Under the pieces are notes generated by a model. It saw only the letters and a list, made by a program, of their open reading frames with translations, did no database searches and was not told the origin of the DNA. 64,000 bases of DNA, taken from NCBI GenBank assembly GCA_963706515.1, contig CAVPMW010000009.1, positions 44,985 through 108,984 of the forward strand. Direction: 5' to 3'. This DNA comes from CAVPMW01 sp963706515 (GTDB lineage Bacteria; Chloroflexota; Anaerolineae; Anaerolineales; UBA4823). Shown one piece after another: positions 9,282-19,007 of the stretch. A program made the translations under genes and the position numbers. Every line of letters starts with the position of its first letter. The stretch's first letter is position 1.

Positions 9282-11424
9282 ATGGCTGCCGGAACATCCC
9301 CTGCGTATCTGGACACTTCCCTCCCGTTTGAGGAACGGGTTGGCGACCTCATCAGCCGCCTTGCGCTGGATGAAAAAATCAGCCAGATGCTGCATGAGTG
9401 CAAAGCCATCCCGCGCCTGGGCATCCCGGCTTACAATTTCTGGAGCGAAGGCCTGCACGGCGTGACTGGCAACGGCCGGACGACCGTATTCCCGCAAGCG
9501 ATCGGATTGGCAGCCACCTGGGATGTCGAGTCTGATCCGGCGTGTGGCGACCGCCATCAGCGACGAGGGGCGCGCCAAGTATCAGGCTGCCTTGCAGCGC
9601 CACGGGTTCACAGCCCAGATGCAGGGGCTGACCTTCTGGTCGCCTAATATCAACATTTTTCGTGACCCACGCTGGGGACGCGGCCAGGAGACCTACGGGG
9701 AAGACCCGTATCTCACCGGCGAATTGGGTGTGGCTTTTGTAGCGGGAATGCAAGGCGATGATCCGAAATATCTCAAGACTGCTGCCTGCGCCAAGCACTT
9801 CGCTGTACACAGCGGTCCTGAAAAGGATCGCCACGTAATCGATGTGCACGTTTCGCCGCGCGACCTGAATGACACCTATCTCCCCGCCTTCAAGCGGCTG
9901 GTGCAGGACGGGCATGTAGAAGCAGTGATGGGCGCATACAATCGCGTCAACGGTGAAGCGGCGTGCGCCAGCCAGTTCTTGTTGGTGGAGACGCTGCGCG
10001 GGAATTGGGAGTTCGCCGGGCATGTGGTCTCGGATTGCTGGGCGCTGACTGACATCTACGCCCACCATAAAGTCGCTGCCGATGAAGTTGAAGCGGCGAG
10101 CATGGCCCTCAAAGCCGGTTGTGATTTGAGCTGCGGAGGCACCTACGATCAGCTGGGCGAAGCTGTCGAACGCGGCCTGATCAGTGAAGCCGATATCGAC
10201 CGCTCGCTGGCGCGCACGATGCTGACCCGCTTCAAGCTGGGCATGTTCGACCCGCCAGGAAGCGTGCCCTTCACATCTATTCCCCAGAGCGTCATTTGCA
10301 GCGCAAAACATACGCGGCTGGCGCGCGAAGCGGCGGTCAAGTCCATTGTCCTGCTCAAGAATAAGGACAATATCTTGCCCCTCCGCCCGGATTTGCACCG
10401 GATATTTATTACTGGACCCAATGCTGCCAGCATCGAAGCTCTGCTCGGAAACTATCATGGCTACAATGATTCGCTATCCACGCTCGTGGAAGGGATCGTT
10501 GGTCGTGCGCCCGAAGGCGTACGCACCAGCTACCAGATGGGTGTCGCTCTGCAGCAAGCCCCCCTCAACCCTTTGGAATGGGTCGTCCCAAAAGCGGCGG
10601 CTGCGGACGTGACGATTGCCTGCATGGGCTACTCCTCGCTTCTCGAAGGGGAGGAAGGCGATGCGATATTGTCTGCCGAGCAGGGCGATCGCGCCGACAT
10701 CAGCCTGCCGGCTGCGCAGGTGGAGTTCGTTAAAAAGCTGGTAAACAGCGGGGCGAAGGTAGTCCTGGTGCTGTGCGGCGGAAGCCCAATTGCGCTGGGA
10801 GAGCTCGAAGACATGCTGAGTGCGATAGTTTTCGTCTGGTATCCGGGTCAGGCGGGAGGGCAGGCGCTGGCGGATGTCCTGTTTGGGGATGTCTCTCCCT
10901 CTGGTAAACTGCCGGTCACCTTTCCTCGATCTATCGAGCAGCTCCCACCGTTCGACGATTACAGCATGGATGGGCGCACCTATCGCTACAGCACGGCTGA
11001 GCCGCTCTTTCCGTTCGGTTTCGGTTTAAGCTACACCCGCTTTGAGTACGAATCTCTGAGACTGGGTAAAAAGCGCCTTACAGCAGGAGAGCCGCTTTCT
11101 TTCAGCGTGAGGCTGAAGAACAGCGGGGACATGGATGCTGAAGAAGTCGTTCAGGTTTATCTGAGCGACCTGGAGGCCTCCGCAGCGGTGCCATTGCATA
11201 AGCTGGTCGGGTTCCGGCGCGTGAAAGTTAAGGCTGGTTGGAGTAAGACCCTAAAATTTACGCTGCCGCCTGAAGCACTGATGTTCGTAGATGGGAACGG
11301 AGAGCATAAGCTGGAACCGGGCAGCTTTCGCCTGGCGGTGGGTGGCTGTTCCCCTGGAAAACGCGGCCAGGAGCTGGGTGCTCCTGCGCCGCAGGTTGCC
11401 TATTTTGATTTGATCTCTACCTGA
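9282..11424 (+). CDS. Glycoside hydrolase family 3 beta-glycosidase (frameshifted)
   Basis: About 714 residues once a single break near 9530 is healed. The N-terminal TIM barrel has GLHGVTGNGRTTVFPQAIGL, then GRGQETYGEDPYLTG and CAKHFAVHSGPE. The conserved nucleophile Asp is in VVSDCWAL (about residue 250). The second alpha/beta sandwich domain includes VVLVLCGGSPIALGELED and YPGQAGGQALADVLFG. A fibronectin-III-like domain closes the protein (EEVVQVYLSDLEAS). The pattern fits bacterial beta-glucosidases or beta-xylosidases, and the specificity cannot be fixed. No signal peptide is seen, so it should act on imported oligosaccharide in the cytoplasm. Confidence 0.93.
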
Positions 11425-11457
11425 GGCGCGGAGAGTGGAAGTGGGAGAGTGCATTCC

Positions 11458-12516
11458 ATGAAGCAATTTCGGGCAGCCCTGCTGGGCTGTGGTCGCGTGT
11501 CGGTCTTCCAGCTGCGTGCCTGGTCGCAGATCGAGGGAGTGGAGATCGTCGCCCTCTACAACCGCACGGTGGAAAAAGCCAGGGCGCGTGCAGCTGAATT
11601 TGGCATCTCCCAGGAGCACGTGTATGGCGATTATCGGGAATTGTTGGACAGCGAGCAGCTCGATATGGTAGATATCGCCACAGCGCCGCAAGCGCATCGC
11701 GAGCAGGTGGAAGCTGCTGCCGCGCACGGTCTGCACGTGCTTTGCCAGAAACCGGTCGCCCTGACCCTGGAAGAAACTTACGCCATGCAAAGAGCGTGTG
11801 AAGAAGCGGGTGTGCTCTTTTCGGTTAATGAGAACTGGCGTTGGCGGGGTTGGTACCAGGAGGTGAAACGCTTGCTGCAGCGCGGGATTATCGGGCGGCC
11901 GCGCTTCATGCGCTTTATCAGCCACCGCAACATGACCTTTCCCACCTTAGCGGGCAGCCCGCCCCCGCTGGCGATTAAACAAGGTTATACCAGCGAGATG
12001 GAGCAGCTGATCGTTTTCGAATGGGGCACTCACCTGGTGGATGTTACCCGGTTCCTGCTCGGCGATATCCGCCGTATTTATGCCCGCATGGATTGCTCCA
12101 GCCCTGATTTCCGGGGTGAGGATCGAGCAGTTATGCTCCTGGAGCTTGCAGAGGCAACGGCTTTATTAGACATCAGCTGGGGCAGCGTCGGAGACCAGAC
12201 GACAGAGCAGCGGTACACCAAGCACCTCGAGGAGTTCGTCCTGGAGGGCGACGATGGCTTGATTGAGCTATTGCCCGAGCCCCAGAAGCTTCTGCGCGTT
12301 TTCACCCGCAGCGAATCGTGGGAACGCCCTGCCTATCTCGAGACTCCGCAGGAAGCCTATCAAGCCAGCTATACCGCCGCACAGCGCCATTTTTATGAGT
12401 GCCTGCGGGATGGCAAGACCCCTGAGACGGCTGCCAGTGATAATATAAAAACGTTAAGAGCGGTAGAGGCCGCCTACCAATCGGCAGCGCTGGGACAGGT
12501 AGTCGACCTGGGATGA
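11458..12516 (+). CDS. Gfo/Idh/MocA-family oxidoreductase
   Basis: Intact, ~352 residues. The start was set at ATG 11458, with GGGAGAG eight bases ahead, rather than the GTG at 11449. The Rossmann start is FRAALLGCGRVSVFQLRAW, the family EKP motif appears as CQKPVALTLEE, and HRNMTFPTLAGSPPPLAIKQ belongs to the C-terminal substrate domain. It is the second enzyme of this family in the locus, after the one at 1135-2170. The two may act in sequence, as oxidation and reduction steps. Its last four bases overlap the next gene (ATGA), so the operon is translationally coupled here. Confidence 0.92.
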   Translation: MKQFRAALLGCGRVSVFQLRAWSQIEGVEIVALYNRTVEKARARAAEFGISQEHVYGDYRELLDSEQLDMVDIATAPQAHREQVEAAAAHGLHVLCQKPVALTLEETYAMQRACEEAGVLFSVNENWRWRGWYQEVKRLLQRGIIGRPRFMRFISHRNMTFPTLAGSPPPLAIKQGYTSEMEQLIVFEWGTHLVDVTRFLLGDIRRIYARMDCSSPDFRGEDRAVMLLELAEATALLDISWGSVGDQTTEQRYTKHLEEFVLEGDDGLIELLPEPQKLLRVFTRSESWERPAYLETPQEAYQASYTAAQRHFYECLRDGKTPETAASDNIKTLRAVEAAYQSAALGQVVDLG

Positions 12517-13361
12517 CCGAAAGCGATTTTGACCTGACCGGATTGATCGACCTGCACATCCACAGCGCCCCGGACCTTCAGCCGCGCTATGCCGACGATA
12601 TCGAGATCGCTCGCCAGGCACAGCAGGCTGGAATGCGGGCGATCTTGCTCAAGTCTCATGCTACCCTCACCGCAGACCGGGCTTCGATCGCTGAAAAGGT
12701 CATTGGAGGAGTGCATGTATTCGGTGGGTTGGTGCTGAACGAATCGGTTGGCGGGCTAAACCTTGCCGCAGTGGAGACAGCCCTGGGTCTGGGAGCGAAG
12801 GAAATCTGGATGCCTACGCGGAGCGCCGCACACGTATTACGCCAGGAAGGCAGGCAGGGTGGGATCACACTATTGACGGAAAATGGCGACTTGCTCCCGG
12901 AAGTGCACGAGATCATCGACCTGGTGCGGCAGGCAGATGCCGTCCTGGGGAGCGGGCACGTCTCCCCGAAGGAATCGGCGCTCCTGGCAGGCGCTGCTCG
13001 GCAGCACGGCCTGCATAAGTTTCTGGTCACTCACCCCGAGGCAGCCTTTATCCGCATGCCGCTCGCGATGCAGGAGACCCTGGCAGGCGAGGGCGCCTTT
13101 TTCGAGCGCTGCTACGTGGATACGACCCCTCTGTTGAACTCGACGGTGAGCGTGGAGGAGATCGCCGGCGCGATCCGCACGGTGGGCTTATCTTCAACGG
13201 TTTTATCCACCGATTTTGGTCAGGCAGGTAACCCGCCTCCTGTCCAGGGATTGCGCGCCTACCTGGCGGAGCTTTCAGCGCTGGGCTTTACAATCCAAGA
13301 GCTGCACCGGATGGCAGGCGCAACCCCGGCGAATTTACTGGGTTTGGGGGTTCAAGCGTGA
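12513..13361 (+). CDS. DUF6282-like amidohydrolase/PHP-type hydrolase
   Basis: 282 residues, intact. It opens with a metal-binding DLHIHSAPD motif, the HxH of amidohydrolase-like metal hydrolases. Further candidate ligands are His in LLKSHAT, His in VLGSGHVSPKE, His in LVTHPEA and Asp in VLSTDFGQ. The protein fits the DUF6282 group, whose reaction is not known. It starts inside the stop of the preceding oxidoreductase gene. In this operon it may open a lactone or hydrolyse an intermediate formed by the dehydrogenases, which is inference only. Confidence 0.75.
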   Translation: MTESDFDLTGLIDLHIHSAPDLQPRYADDIEIARQAQQAGMRAILLKSHATLTADRASIAEKVIGGVHVFGGLVLNESVGGLNLAAVETALGLGAKEIWMPTRSAAHVLRQEGRQGGITLLTENGDLLPEVHEIIDLVRQADAVLGSGHVSPKESALLAGAARQHGLHKFLVTHPEAAFIRMPLAMQETLAGEGAFFERCYVDTTPLLNSTVSVEEIAGAIRTVGLSSTVLSTDFGQAGNPPPVQGLRAYLAELSALGFTIQELHRMAGATPANLLGLGVQA

Positions 13362-13421
13362 CTTCCACCCCTGGGAACACCATGGAAAAAACCGAAAAAT
13401 TACAGCTGGTTTAGGTAACGA

Positions 13422-14546
13422 ATGACCAAGATCACACACGATGAATACCGCCAGAGGGCAGCCATCCTGCAAGCGGCTATGGAAGTGGAGGGGCTGGATG
13501 CACTGCTGGTATACAGCTGGAAGCGCGGTCTGGTGCGCTACGTTTCAGGATACCATCCGAATTTTGTAGCCAACCAGGCAGTGGTGGTCCTACCGCGCCA
13601 GGGACCGCCGGCGCTCAGGATCCGCTTCCCCTTTGACCTGGCACGCGCCCGCCGGGAGAGCTGGATTGACGATATCAGCGCCAGCGGCAGCCCCGCCCAA
13701 ATGGTGTACGAAGCAGCCGGCGTGATCCAGGCGCGAGGGCTGGCGCAAGGACGGATCGGGCTGGCAACCGGCGACAACGTAATCAACGAGCTGCCCTACA
13801 CCTTATACAGCATCCTGCAGAGCGCTCTTCCGGATGCAGCCTTGTCGGACGCCAGGCAGCTGCTCCTCCAGGCGCGCAGGATCAAGAGCCAGGCGGAGTT
13901 TGGGCTGCTGCGCGCTGCGGCGCAGTTGGCTGATGTTGGGGCGGAAGCTGCCCGCCAGGTGCTGGCCCCTGGGCTCAGCGATTTCGAGGTGGTAGCTGCC
14001 GCCGAGGCTGCCATGCGCAGCCGGGGAGCCGAGATGCACCTGGTCGCAATCAGCTCCAAGGGCATGCACGAGCCGATAGGTCCCCCCCAAGACAGGATCA
14101 TAGAGGCAGGCGACAATGTGATCCTGGAGGTCGCCGTGCAGAAATCGGGTTATACCGCCCAGGCGGCGCGGGTTTTTTATGTCGGCGAGCCTGCCCCAGA
14201 ACAGCGTGAGATTTACCGGGCAGCCTACCAGGCTTACCAGGCAGGGCTGGTAGCGGCCCGGCCCGGTAATACTTGCGCCGGGTTGGCGGAAGCCATGCTC
14301 ACCGAGCTGGACCGCTACGGACTGGGCAAGTACCTGGAAGTGGATATGGGCCATGGCATCGGGATCGATCTGCCCGAGCCGCCGCGCATCGAAAGCGAGG
14401 ACCATACTTTGCTCGAGCCGGGTATGGTGCTGGTCATTCACCCTGCGGTGCGCGTGCCTTCTGTGGGCGGCGCTTTCCTGGGCGGTACTGCACTGATCCT
14501 TCCCTTTGGGGCGGAGCCGCTCCACCACATCCCTGAAGAGCCATAA
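13422..14546 (+). CDS. M24 (pita-bread fold) creatinase/prolidase-like protein with altered metal site
   Basis: 374 residues. The N-terminal creatinase-type domain begins RAAILQAAMEVEGLDALLVY, and the C-terminal pita-bread domain ends GMVLVIHPAVRV. M24 peptidases bind two metals through Asp, Asp, His, Glu, Glu. Here the first Asp position reads Glu (VILEVAV), the second reads Gln (YTAQAARVF), the His is kept (MGHGIGIDL), the first Glu position is His (VIHPAV) and the last Glu is lost near FLGGTALIL. A metal-dependent peptidase is therefore unlikely, and a metal-free creatinase-like hydrolase is more plausible. It is co-directional with the sugar genes and about 60 bases after the preceding one. 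Confidence 0.82.
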   Translation: MTKITHDEYRQRAAILQAAMEVEGLDALLVYSWKRGLVRYVSGYHPNFVANQAVVVLPRQGPPALRIRFPFDLARARRESWIDDISASGSPAQMVYEAAGVIQARGLAQGRIGLATGDNVINELPYTLYSILQSALPDAALSDARQLLLQARRIKSQAEFGLLRAAAQLADVGAEAARQVLAPGLSDFEVVAAAEAAMRSRGAEMHLVAISSKGMHEPIGPPQDRIIEAGDNVILEVAVQKSGYTAQAARVFYVGEPAPEQREIYRAAYQAYQAGLVAARPGNTCAGLAEAMLTELDRYGLGKYLEVDMGHGIGIDLPEPPRIESEDHTLLEPGMVLVIHPAVRVPSVGGAFLGGTALILPFGAEPLHHIPEEP

Positions 14547-14558
14547 CCTGGAGGAACC

Positions 14559-15341
14559 ATGACCACGCGCATCCGCTTCCTGGGAATTGCCGCTTTTGAA
14601 ATCACGAACTCAGCGGGGCAGGTCATCCTGATTGACCCTTTCCTGGATGAAAACCCCGCCAGCCCGGTTAAGACCGGCGACCTGCCGCGCGTAGACCTGG
14701 TGCTGGTTACCCACCTGGCTTACGACCACCTGGGAGATGCAGCGGCGATCTCCAAGAAATTCAGCTGCCCCGTGGTCTGCGGTCCCGAAGTGAAGGTCTT
14801 TCTTTCCCAGCAAGGCGCCGACCCAAACCTGATCCGCACGGTACCCTGGGGCGGTCAGGTGAACCCGTCCGGCATCCGCGTGCGTGCGGTGGAATGCCAC
14901 CACACCTCCTTCCGTAAGGCCCCGGATGGACAGTATTTGAGCGGCCCGCCGTTGGGGTTTATCTTATATGCGGACCCCGGCGTGCGTATTTATCATTCAG
15001 GCGATACTGCCATCTTTAGCGATTTGAAGCTGATCGGCGAGCTTTACCGGCCCAATATCGGTCTGCTGTGCGCCTGCGAGATCGAGAAAGAATACCTGGA
15101 GAAATTGGGATTGAAAGACCATTACGGCAACGAGATGAATGGGGATGAAGGCGCCCTGGCGGCGATTTGGCTGGGGCTGGAAGTTGCCATACTATGCCAC
15201 TATTTGAAGGCCGACAATCAGGAAGACCTGCGGAAATTTTTCGCCATCCTGGAGAGCCGTTGTTCTGGCGAGCCGCCGCTGACCAGGCCGCTGGCTTTGC
15301 AGCCTGGCGAAGTGTTTGAATATCCGGGCCAGGAGGGCTGA
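14559..15341 (+). CDS. MBL-fold metal-dependent hydrolase, UPF0173/UlaG-like
   Basis: 260 residues. It starts with the hydrophobic beta strand RIRFLGIAAFEITNSAG and VILIDPFLDENP, typical of UlaG- and YtkL-type lactonase relatives. The signature HxHxDH reads HLAYDH, so the second His is Ala. Asp in YHSGDTAIFSDL is kept. The metal site is therefore incomplete or uses other ligands such as the CHH in VECHHTSF. It lies 12 bases after the M24 gene and 4 bases before the SDR gene, within one operon. A sugar-lactone hydrolase role would fit the neighbouring dehydrogenases but is not shown. Confidence 0.8.
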   Translation: MTTRIRFLGIAAFEITNSAGQVILIDPFLDENPASPVKTGDLPRVDLVLVTHLAYDHLGDAAAISKKFSCPVVCGPEVKVFLSQQGADPNLIRTVPWGGQVNPSGIRVRAVECHHTSFRKAPDGQYLSGPPLGFILYADPGVRIYHSGDTAIFSDLKLIGELYRPNIGLLCACEIEKEYLEKLGLKDHYGNEMNGDEGALAAIWLGLEVAILCHYLKADNQEDLRKFFAILESRCSGEPPLTRPLALQPGEVFEYPGQEG

Positions 15342-15344
15342 GCC

Positions 15345-16097
15345 ATGCGTCTGGAAGGGAAAGTGGCGCTCGTGGCAGGCGGAGGTATGGGCATCGGGCG
15401 TGCGTGCGCCCTGCTTTTTGCCCAGGAGGGAGCGCGCATCGTCCTGGCTGACATCGATGAGACTGCCGGGCAGCAGACCGCCCAGGAAATCCAGGCGAGT
15501 GGGGGAGATGCATATTTCAACCCTGCAGATGTAACCATCCGGGAGCAGGTCCAGCGCCTGGTGGAGGCTGCGGTAGCGCGCTACGAAAAGCTGGATATCC
15601 TGCTCTCCACGGTGGCTGTATACACGCGCGGCCGGTTGGTCGACCTGGACGAGCAGGTCTGGGACCGCGTCATGCGGGTAAATGTTAAAAGCGCCTTCCT
15701 GCTGTGTAAAGAAGTCATCCCGCACATGCAGGCTGTCCGGCGGGGTTCCATCATTCTGACTTCCTCCTCGGTCGGCTGGCATGACGCAGCCCCAAACGTC
15801 TCTGCCTACGCGAGCAGCAAGTTTGCCATCACGGGGCTGACGAAGTCGCTGGCGTGTGAATTACTGGCGGATAATATTCGGGTGAACTGCCTGTGCCCCG
15901 GACCGACGGATACACCCATGCTCCATGGAGGACGCACCCCACAGGAGCTGCAAGATTTTGTTGAAGCATTGCCGGGCAAGCGTTTAGCCGACCCGCTCGA
16001 GATCGCTTACGCAGCCTTGTTCCTGGCTTCCGACGAAAGCAGGTTTCTCACAGGAGTGGCTATGCCCGTCGATGGCGGGCAGACGGCCTGGGTATAA
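15345..16097 (+). CDS. SDR-family NAD(P)-dependent oxidoreductase
   Basis: Classical short-chain dehydrogenase of 250 residues, intact. The cofactor turn is AGGGMGIGRA, Asp in LADIDE suggests NAD preference, and NVKSAFLL, the SSSVG serine and YASSK (Tyr-x3-Lys) form the catalytic set. The C-terminal FLTGVAMPVDGGQTAWV is typical. In the usual NNAG position the sequence reads STVAVYTRG, so that structural Asn is changed. It follows the MBL gene by 3 bases and precedes the ADP-ribosylglycohydrolase. It is probably a sugar or polyol dehydrogenase of this pathway. Confidence 0.92.
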   Translation: MRLEGKVALVAGGGMGIGRACALLFAQEGARIVLADIDETAGQQTAQEIQASGGDAYFNPADVTIREQVQRLVEAAVARYEKLDILLSTVAVYTRGRLVDLDEQVWDRVMRVNVKSAFLLCKEVIPHMQAVRRGSIILTSSSVGWHDAAPNVSAYASSKFAITGLTKSLACELLADNIRVNCLCPGPTDTPMLHGGRTPQELQDFVEALPGKRLADPLEIAYAALFLASDESRFLTGVAMPVDGGQTAWV

Positions 16098-16133
16098 AAT
16101 CGCGACAGGGAGCGATAGGATGGAGGCAAAATT

Positions 16134-17132
16134 TTGATAAGCCAGGGCAGTCAAGAGGTGTGGAACGAGGATATCCTGTACGATCGGGCTTTTGGCTCTC
16201 TCATCGGATTAGCAATCGGTGATTCGCTCGGCGACCAGGCGCGCTCTCCCGAAAACCATCTCGCCTACGGTATCACTCGCGACCTGCGCTCGAGCAGCTC
16301 GTGGAGCACTGACGACACGGAATTTGCTTTGCTGGTTGCTCATGAGCTGATCGTCTCGCAAGGCGAGCTCACCCGCGAAGTGGTGGTGGATTGCTGGAGA
16401 GAATTGGTTCTTTCCCAGGGGGAGCTGGGCTCTAAAGGAGGCGAAAGCGAAAAAGGCGCACTGGCAAACCTGCAGCGCGGCATTTTGCCGCCGCTTTCTG
16501 GCAGCGACAACTCTTATAATGACAGTGACGGAGCCGCCATGCGCGTTGCCCCGATAGGGATCGCTTGTGCGGGCGACCCAGGAAGAGCTGCCCGGCTGGC
16601 GGAGATCGAAGCCAGTGTGAGCCATTACCGGGACGGAGTCTGGGGAGCGCAGGCGGTTGCGGCAGGGATCGCGGCGGCAATGGGCGGCGCAGATGTTATC
16701 CAGATTATTGCGGCTGCCCGCGAGTTTATCCCCGACAACTCGTGGCTGGGACGCTGGTTTGAGCGGGCAATGTGCATTGTTGATGAAAGTGGCGGAGATA
16801 TCCATAATGCCTGGATGCCCCTGCACGATAAGCTTTGGACGCAATATCGCGCCTCCAGCGCCGAGGCGCTCTCGGAAGCATTTGCGATTTTCCGGCTGAC
16901 CTCCGGCGATTTCATGGAAGGCGTCATCCAGGCTGCCAATTTTGGACGCGACTCCGACACCCTTGCGGCAGTAGTAGGCGCCCTCTCGGGTGCGATGCAC
17001 GGAGCCAGCGCGATCCCGCCGGAGTGGATCGAGAAGGTGCGCCGTCCAGCCGGACGCTGCCTGGTATTTACCACCTCGCTGGATATCGGCGAAGTAAGCC
17101 GAGAGCTGGCACGGCTGGTCAGGAAAAGCTAG
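16134..17132 (+). CDS. ADP-ribosylglycohydrolase-family protein
   Basis: 332 residues. The start is TTG at 16134 with a strong GGAGG seven bases upstream, and no better ATG exists. The family metal motifs are all present: LIGLAIGDSLGD at the N-terminus, SSSWSTDDTEFALLVA with the Mg-binding TDD, SDGAAMRVAPIGI, and FGRDSDTLAAVVGALSGAMH at the C-terminus. Known members remove ADP-ribose from proteins or cleave related N- or O-glycosidic bonds. Inside a glycoside-catabolic operon it may instead act on a ribosyl-type or other glycosidic substrate, which is inference. The gap to GH127 is ~100 bases. Confidence 0.88.
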   Translation: MISQGSQEVWNEDILYDRAFGSLIGLAIGDSLGDQARSPENHLAYGITRDLRSSSSWSTDDTEFALLVAHELIVSQGELTREVVVDCWRELVLSQGELGSKGGESEKGALANLQRGILPPLSGSDNSYNDSDGAAMRVAPIGIACAGDPGRAARLAEIEASVSHYRDGVWGAQAVAAGIAAAMGGADVIQIIAAAREFIPDNSWLGRWFERAMCIVDESGGDIHNAWMPLHDKLWTQYRASSAEALSEAFAIFRLTSGDFMEGVIQAANFGRDSDTLAAVVGALSGAMHGASAIPPEWIEKVRRPAGRCLVFTTSLDIGEVSRELARLVRKS

Positions 17133-17233
17133 GGAGCCATCCGGCGAGGAATTTCCTGGTGGACGCGAGAATGTAATCATGCCAGCCCAGTGCAATCTCA
17201 TCGGACACGTATACACGTATTTGACTATCAGAC

Positions 17234-19007
17234 ATGCAGACTACCTTACACCCTATCCCAGCTGGACGAGTTAAGCTGCTCCCCGGGCTCGTACAGCAGC
17301 GCTCTGCGATAAACCGCAGCTACCTGCTCTCCCTGCGCAGCGAGCGGCTGCTCCAAAACTACTACCTCGAGGCGGGCTTATGGACTGTCCCTGGCAAACC
17401 GGAAGACTGCCATTGGGGCTGGGAATCACCCACCTGCCAGCTGCGCGGGCACTTCCTGGGTCACTGGCTCTCGGCAGCAGCACGTTTGTATGCCAACCGC
17501 GCCGATTTGGAGATCAAAGGCAAAGCGGACGGCATCGTCGCTGAGCTGGGTCGCTGCCAGGCTCAAAACGGAGGCGAGTGGGCTGGCTCGATCCCCGAAA
17601 AGTATTTCCAATGGCTGGCCCAGGGCATTACCGGTCTGGGCGCCCCATTACACCGTCCATAAAACCCTGCTGGGGTTGTACGATATGGCGGCGCTCGCCG
17701 GCAGCCAGCAGGCATTGGAGATCATCTCCGGGTGGGCGCGCTGGTTCTACCGCTGGAGCGGTCGCTTCAGCCGCGACGGGATGGACGAGATCCTGGACGT
17801 GGAGACCGGCGGCATGCTGGAGCTTTGGGCGGACCTGTACGCGCTAACCGGAGAATCGATCTATCTTGAGCTCGTGCAGCGCTATGAAAGGCGGCGCTTC
17901 TTCAATGCGCTCCTGGCAGGTGACGACGCACTCACGAACCAGCATGCCAATACGCAAATCCCAGAAATCCACGGGGCAGCCCGCCTCTGGGAAGTCACCG
18001 GCGAGGCGCGTTGGCGGGATGTGGTAGAAGCCTTCTGGCGCTGTGCGGTGACCGAGCGCGCCGCGTTCTGCACCGGTGGGCAGACGGACGGTGAGATCTG
18101 GACACCGCCAGGCGAGCTCGCCTCACGCTTGAGCCCTAAGAACCAGGAACACTGCACGGTTTACAACATGCTGCGCCTGGCAGAATATTTGTACCGCTGG
18201 ACGGGCGACCCCGTTTACGCCGACTATTGGGAGCGCAACTTATATAACGGACTGCTCGCTCAGCAGCACCCGGATACAGGTATGGTCGCTTACTTCTTGC
18301 CGCTAAAAGCCGGCTCTAGGAAAATGTGGAGCTCGCCCACAGAGACGTTCTCCTGCTGCCTGGGTACGCTCGTGCAGGCTCAGACGCAATACGAAAACAA
18401 CATATATTACGAAGATCGCCAGGGATTGGTGCTGAGCCAGATCATCCCCAGCCAGCTCGAGTGGAGCTGGGAGGGAGTGGGTGTGAAGGTCGAGCTGAAA
18501 GTGACTAACCCGCTTACCTCCCCTGAAAGACCCGCCAACCTGGCTTTCACGTTGGACCTGGAATGCGAGCGACCCGTGGAGTTCTCACTAAAAGTTCGAG
18601 CGCCCTGGTGGTTGAGTGGGAATCCGGCAGTAACCGTCGGGGGCGTGCCGGTGGACGTGGCTGGCCCGCCTTCGAGCATGCTCCACCTGCGCCGGGTATG
18701 GGATACCCAACAGAATCTCGCGTTCCAGTTTCCTAAAAGCCTCTCCACCTGCAGCTTGCCCGATGCGCCGGAGATGGTCGCCTTCATGGACGGACCGCTG
18801 GTCCTGGCGGGGTTATTCGAGGAGGAAACCGCATTGCACGGCGACCGGAACAATCCCAAATCGATGCTTTCGCCGGTTCACAGGGTCGAATGGTACCAGC
18901 ACCATCTGGACTACCGCACCCGGGTGGCGCCGCATGGCACTCGCTTCTTGCCTCTTTACGAGGTGCGCGACGAGCGCTACACAGTGTATTTCCCGATTTC
19001 ATCCTGA
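17234..19007 (+). CDS. Glycoside hydrolase family 127 (beta-L-arabinofuranosidase type, frameshifted)
   Basis: About 590 residues after one break near 17645. The N-terminal part has QLRGHFLGHWLSAAARLYAN, and HYTVHKTLLGLYDMA starts the second frame, as in DUF1680 proteins. The GH127 zinc/thiol site is visible: Glu and Cys in NQEHCTVYN (residues ~305-307) and the adjacent pair in FSCCLGT (about 374-375), where one Cys is the nucleophile in the characterised HypBA1. A beta-sandwich C-terminal region follows. Known members release beta-L-arabinofuranose or related sugars. The stop overlaps the next start by one base (TGATG). Confidence 0.9.

Noticed and set aside
12263..12559. Extra small frames overlapping the end of the second Gfo/Idh/MocA gene
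   Set aside because: They lie inside two well-supported coupled genes and show no independent coding signal.
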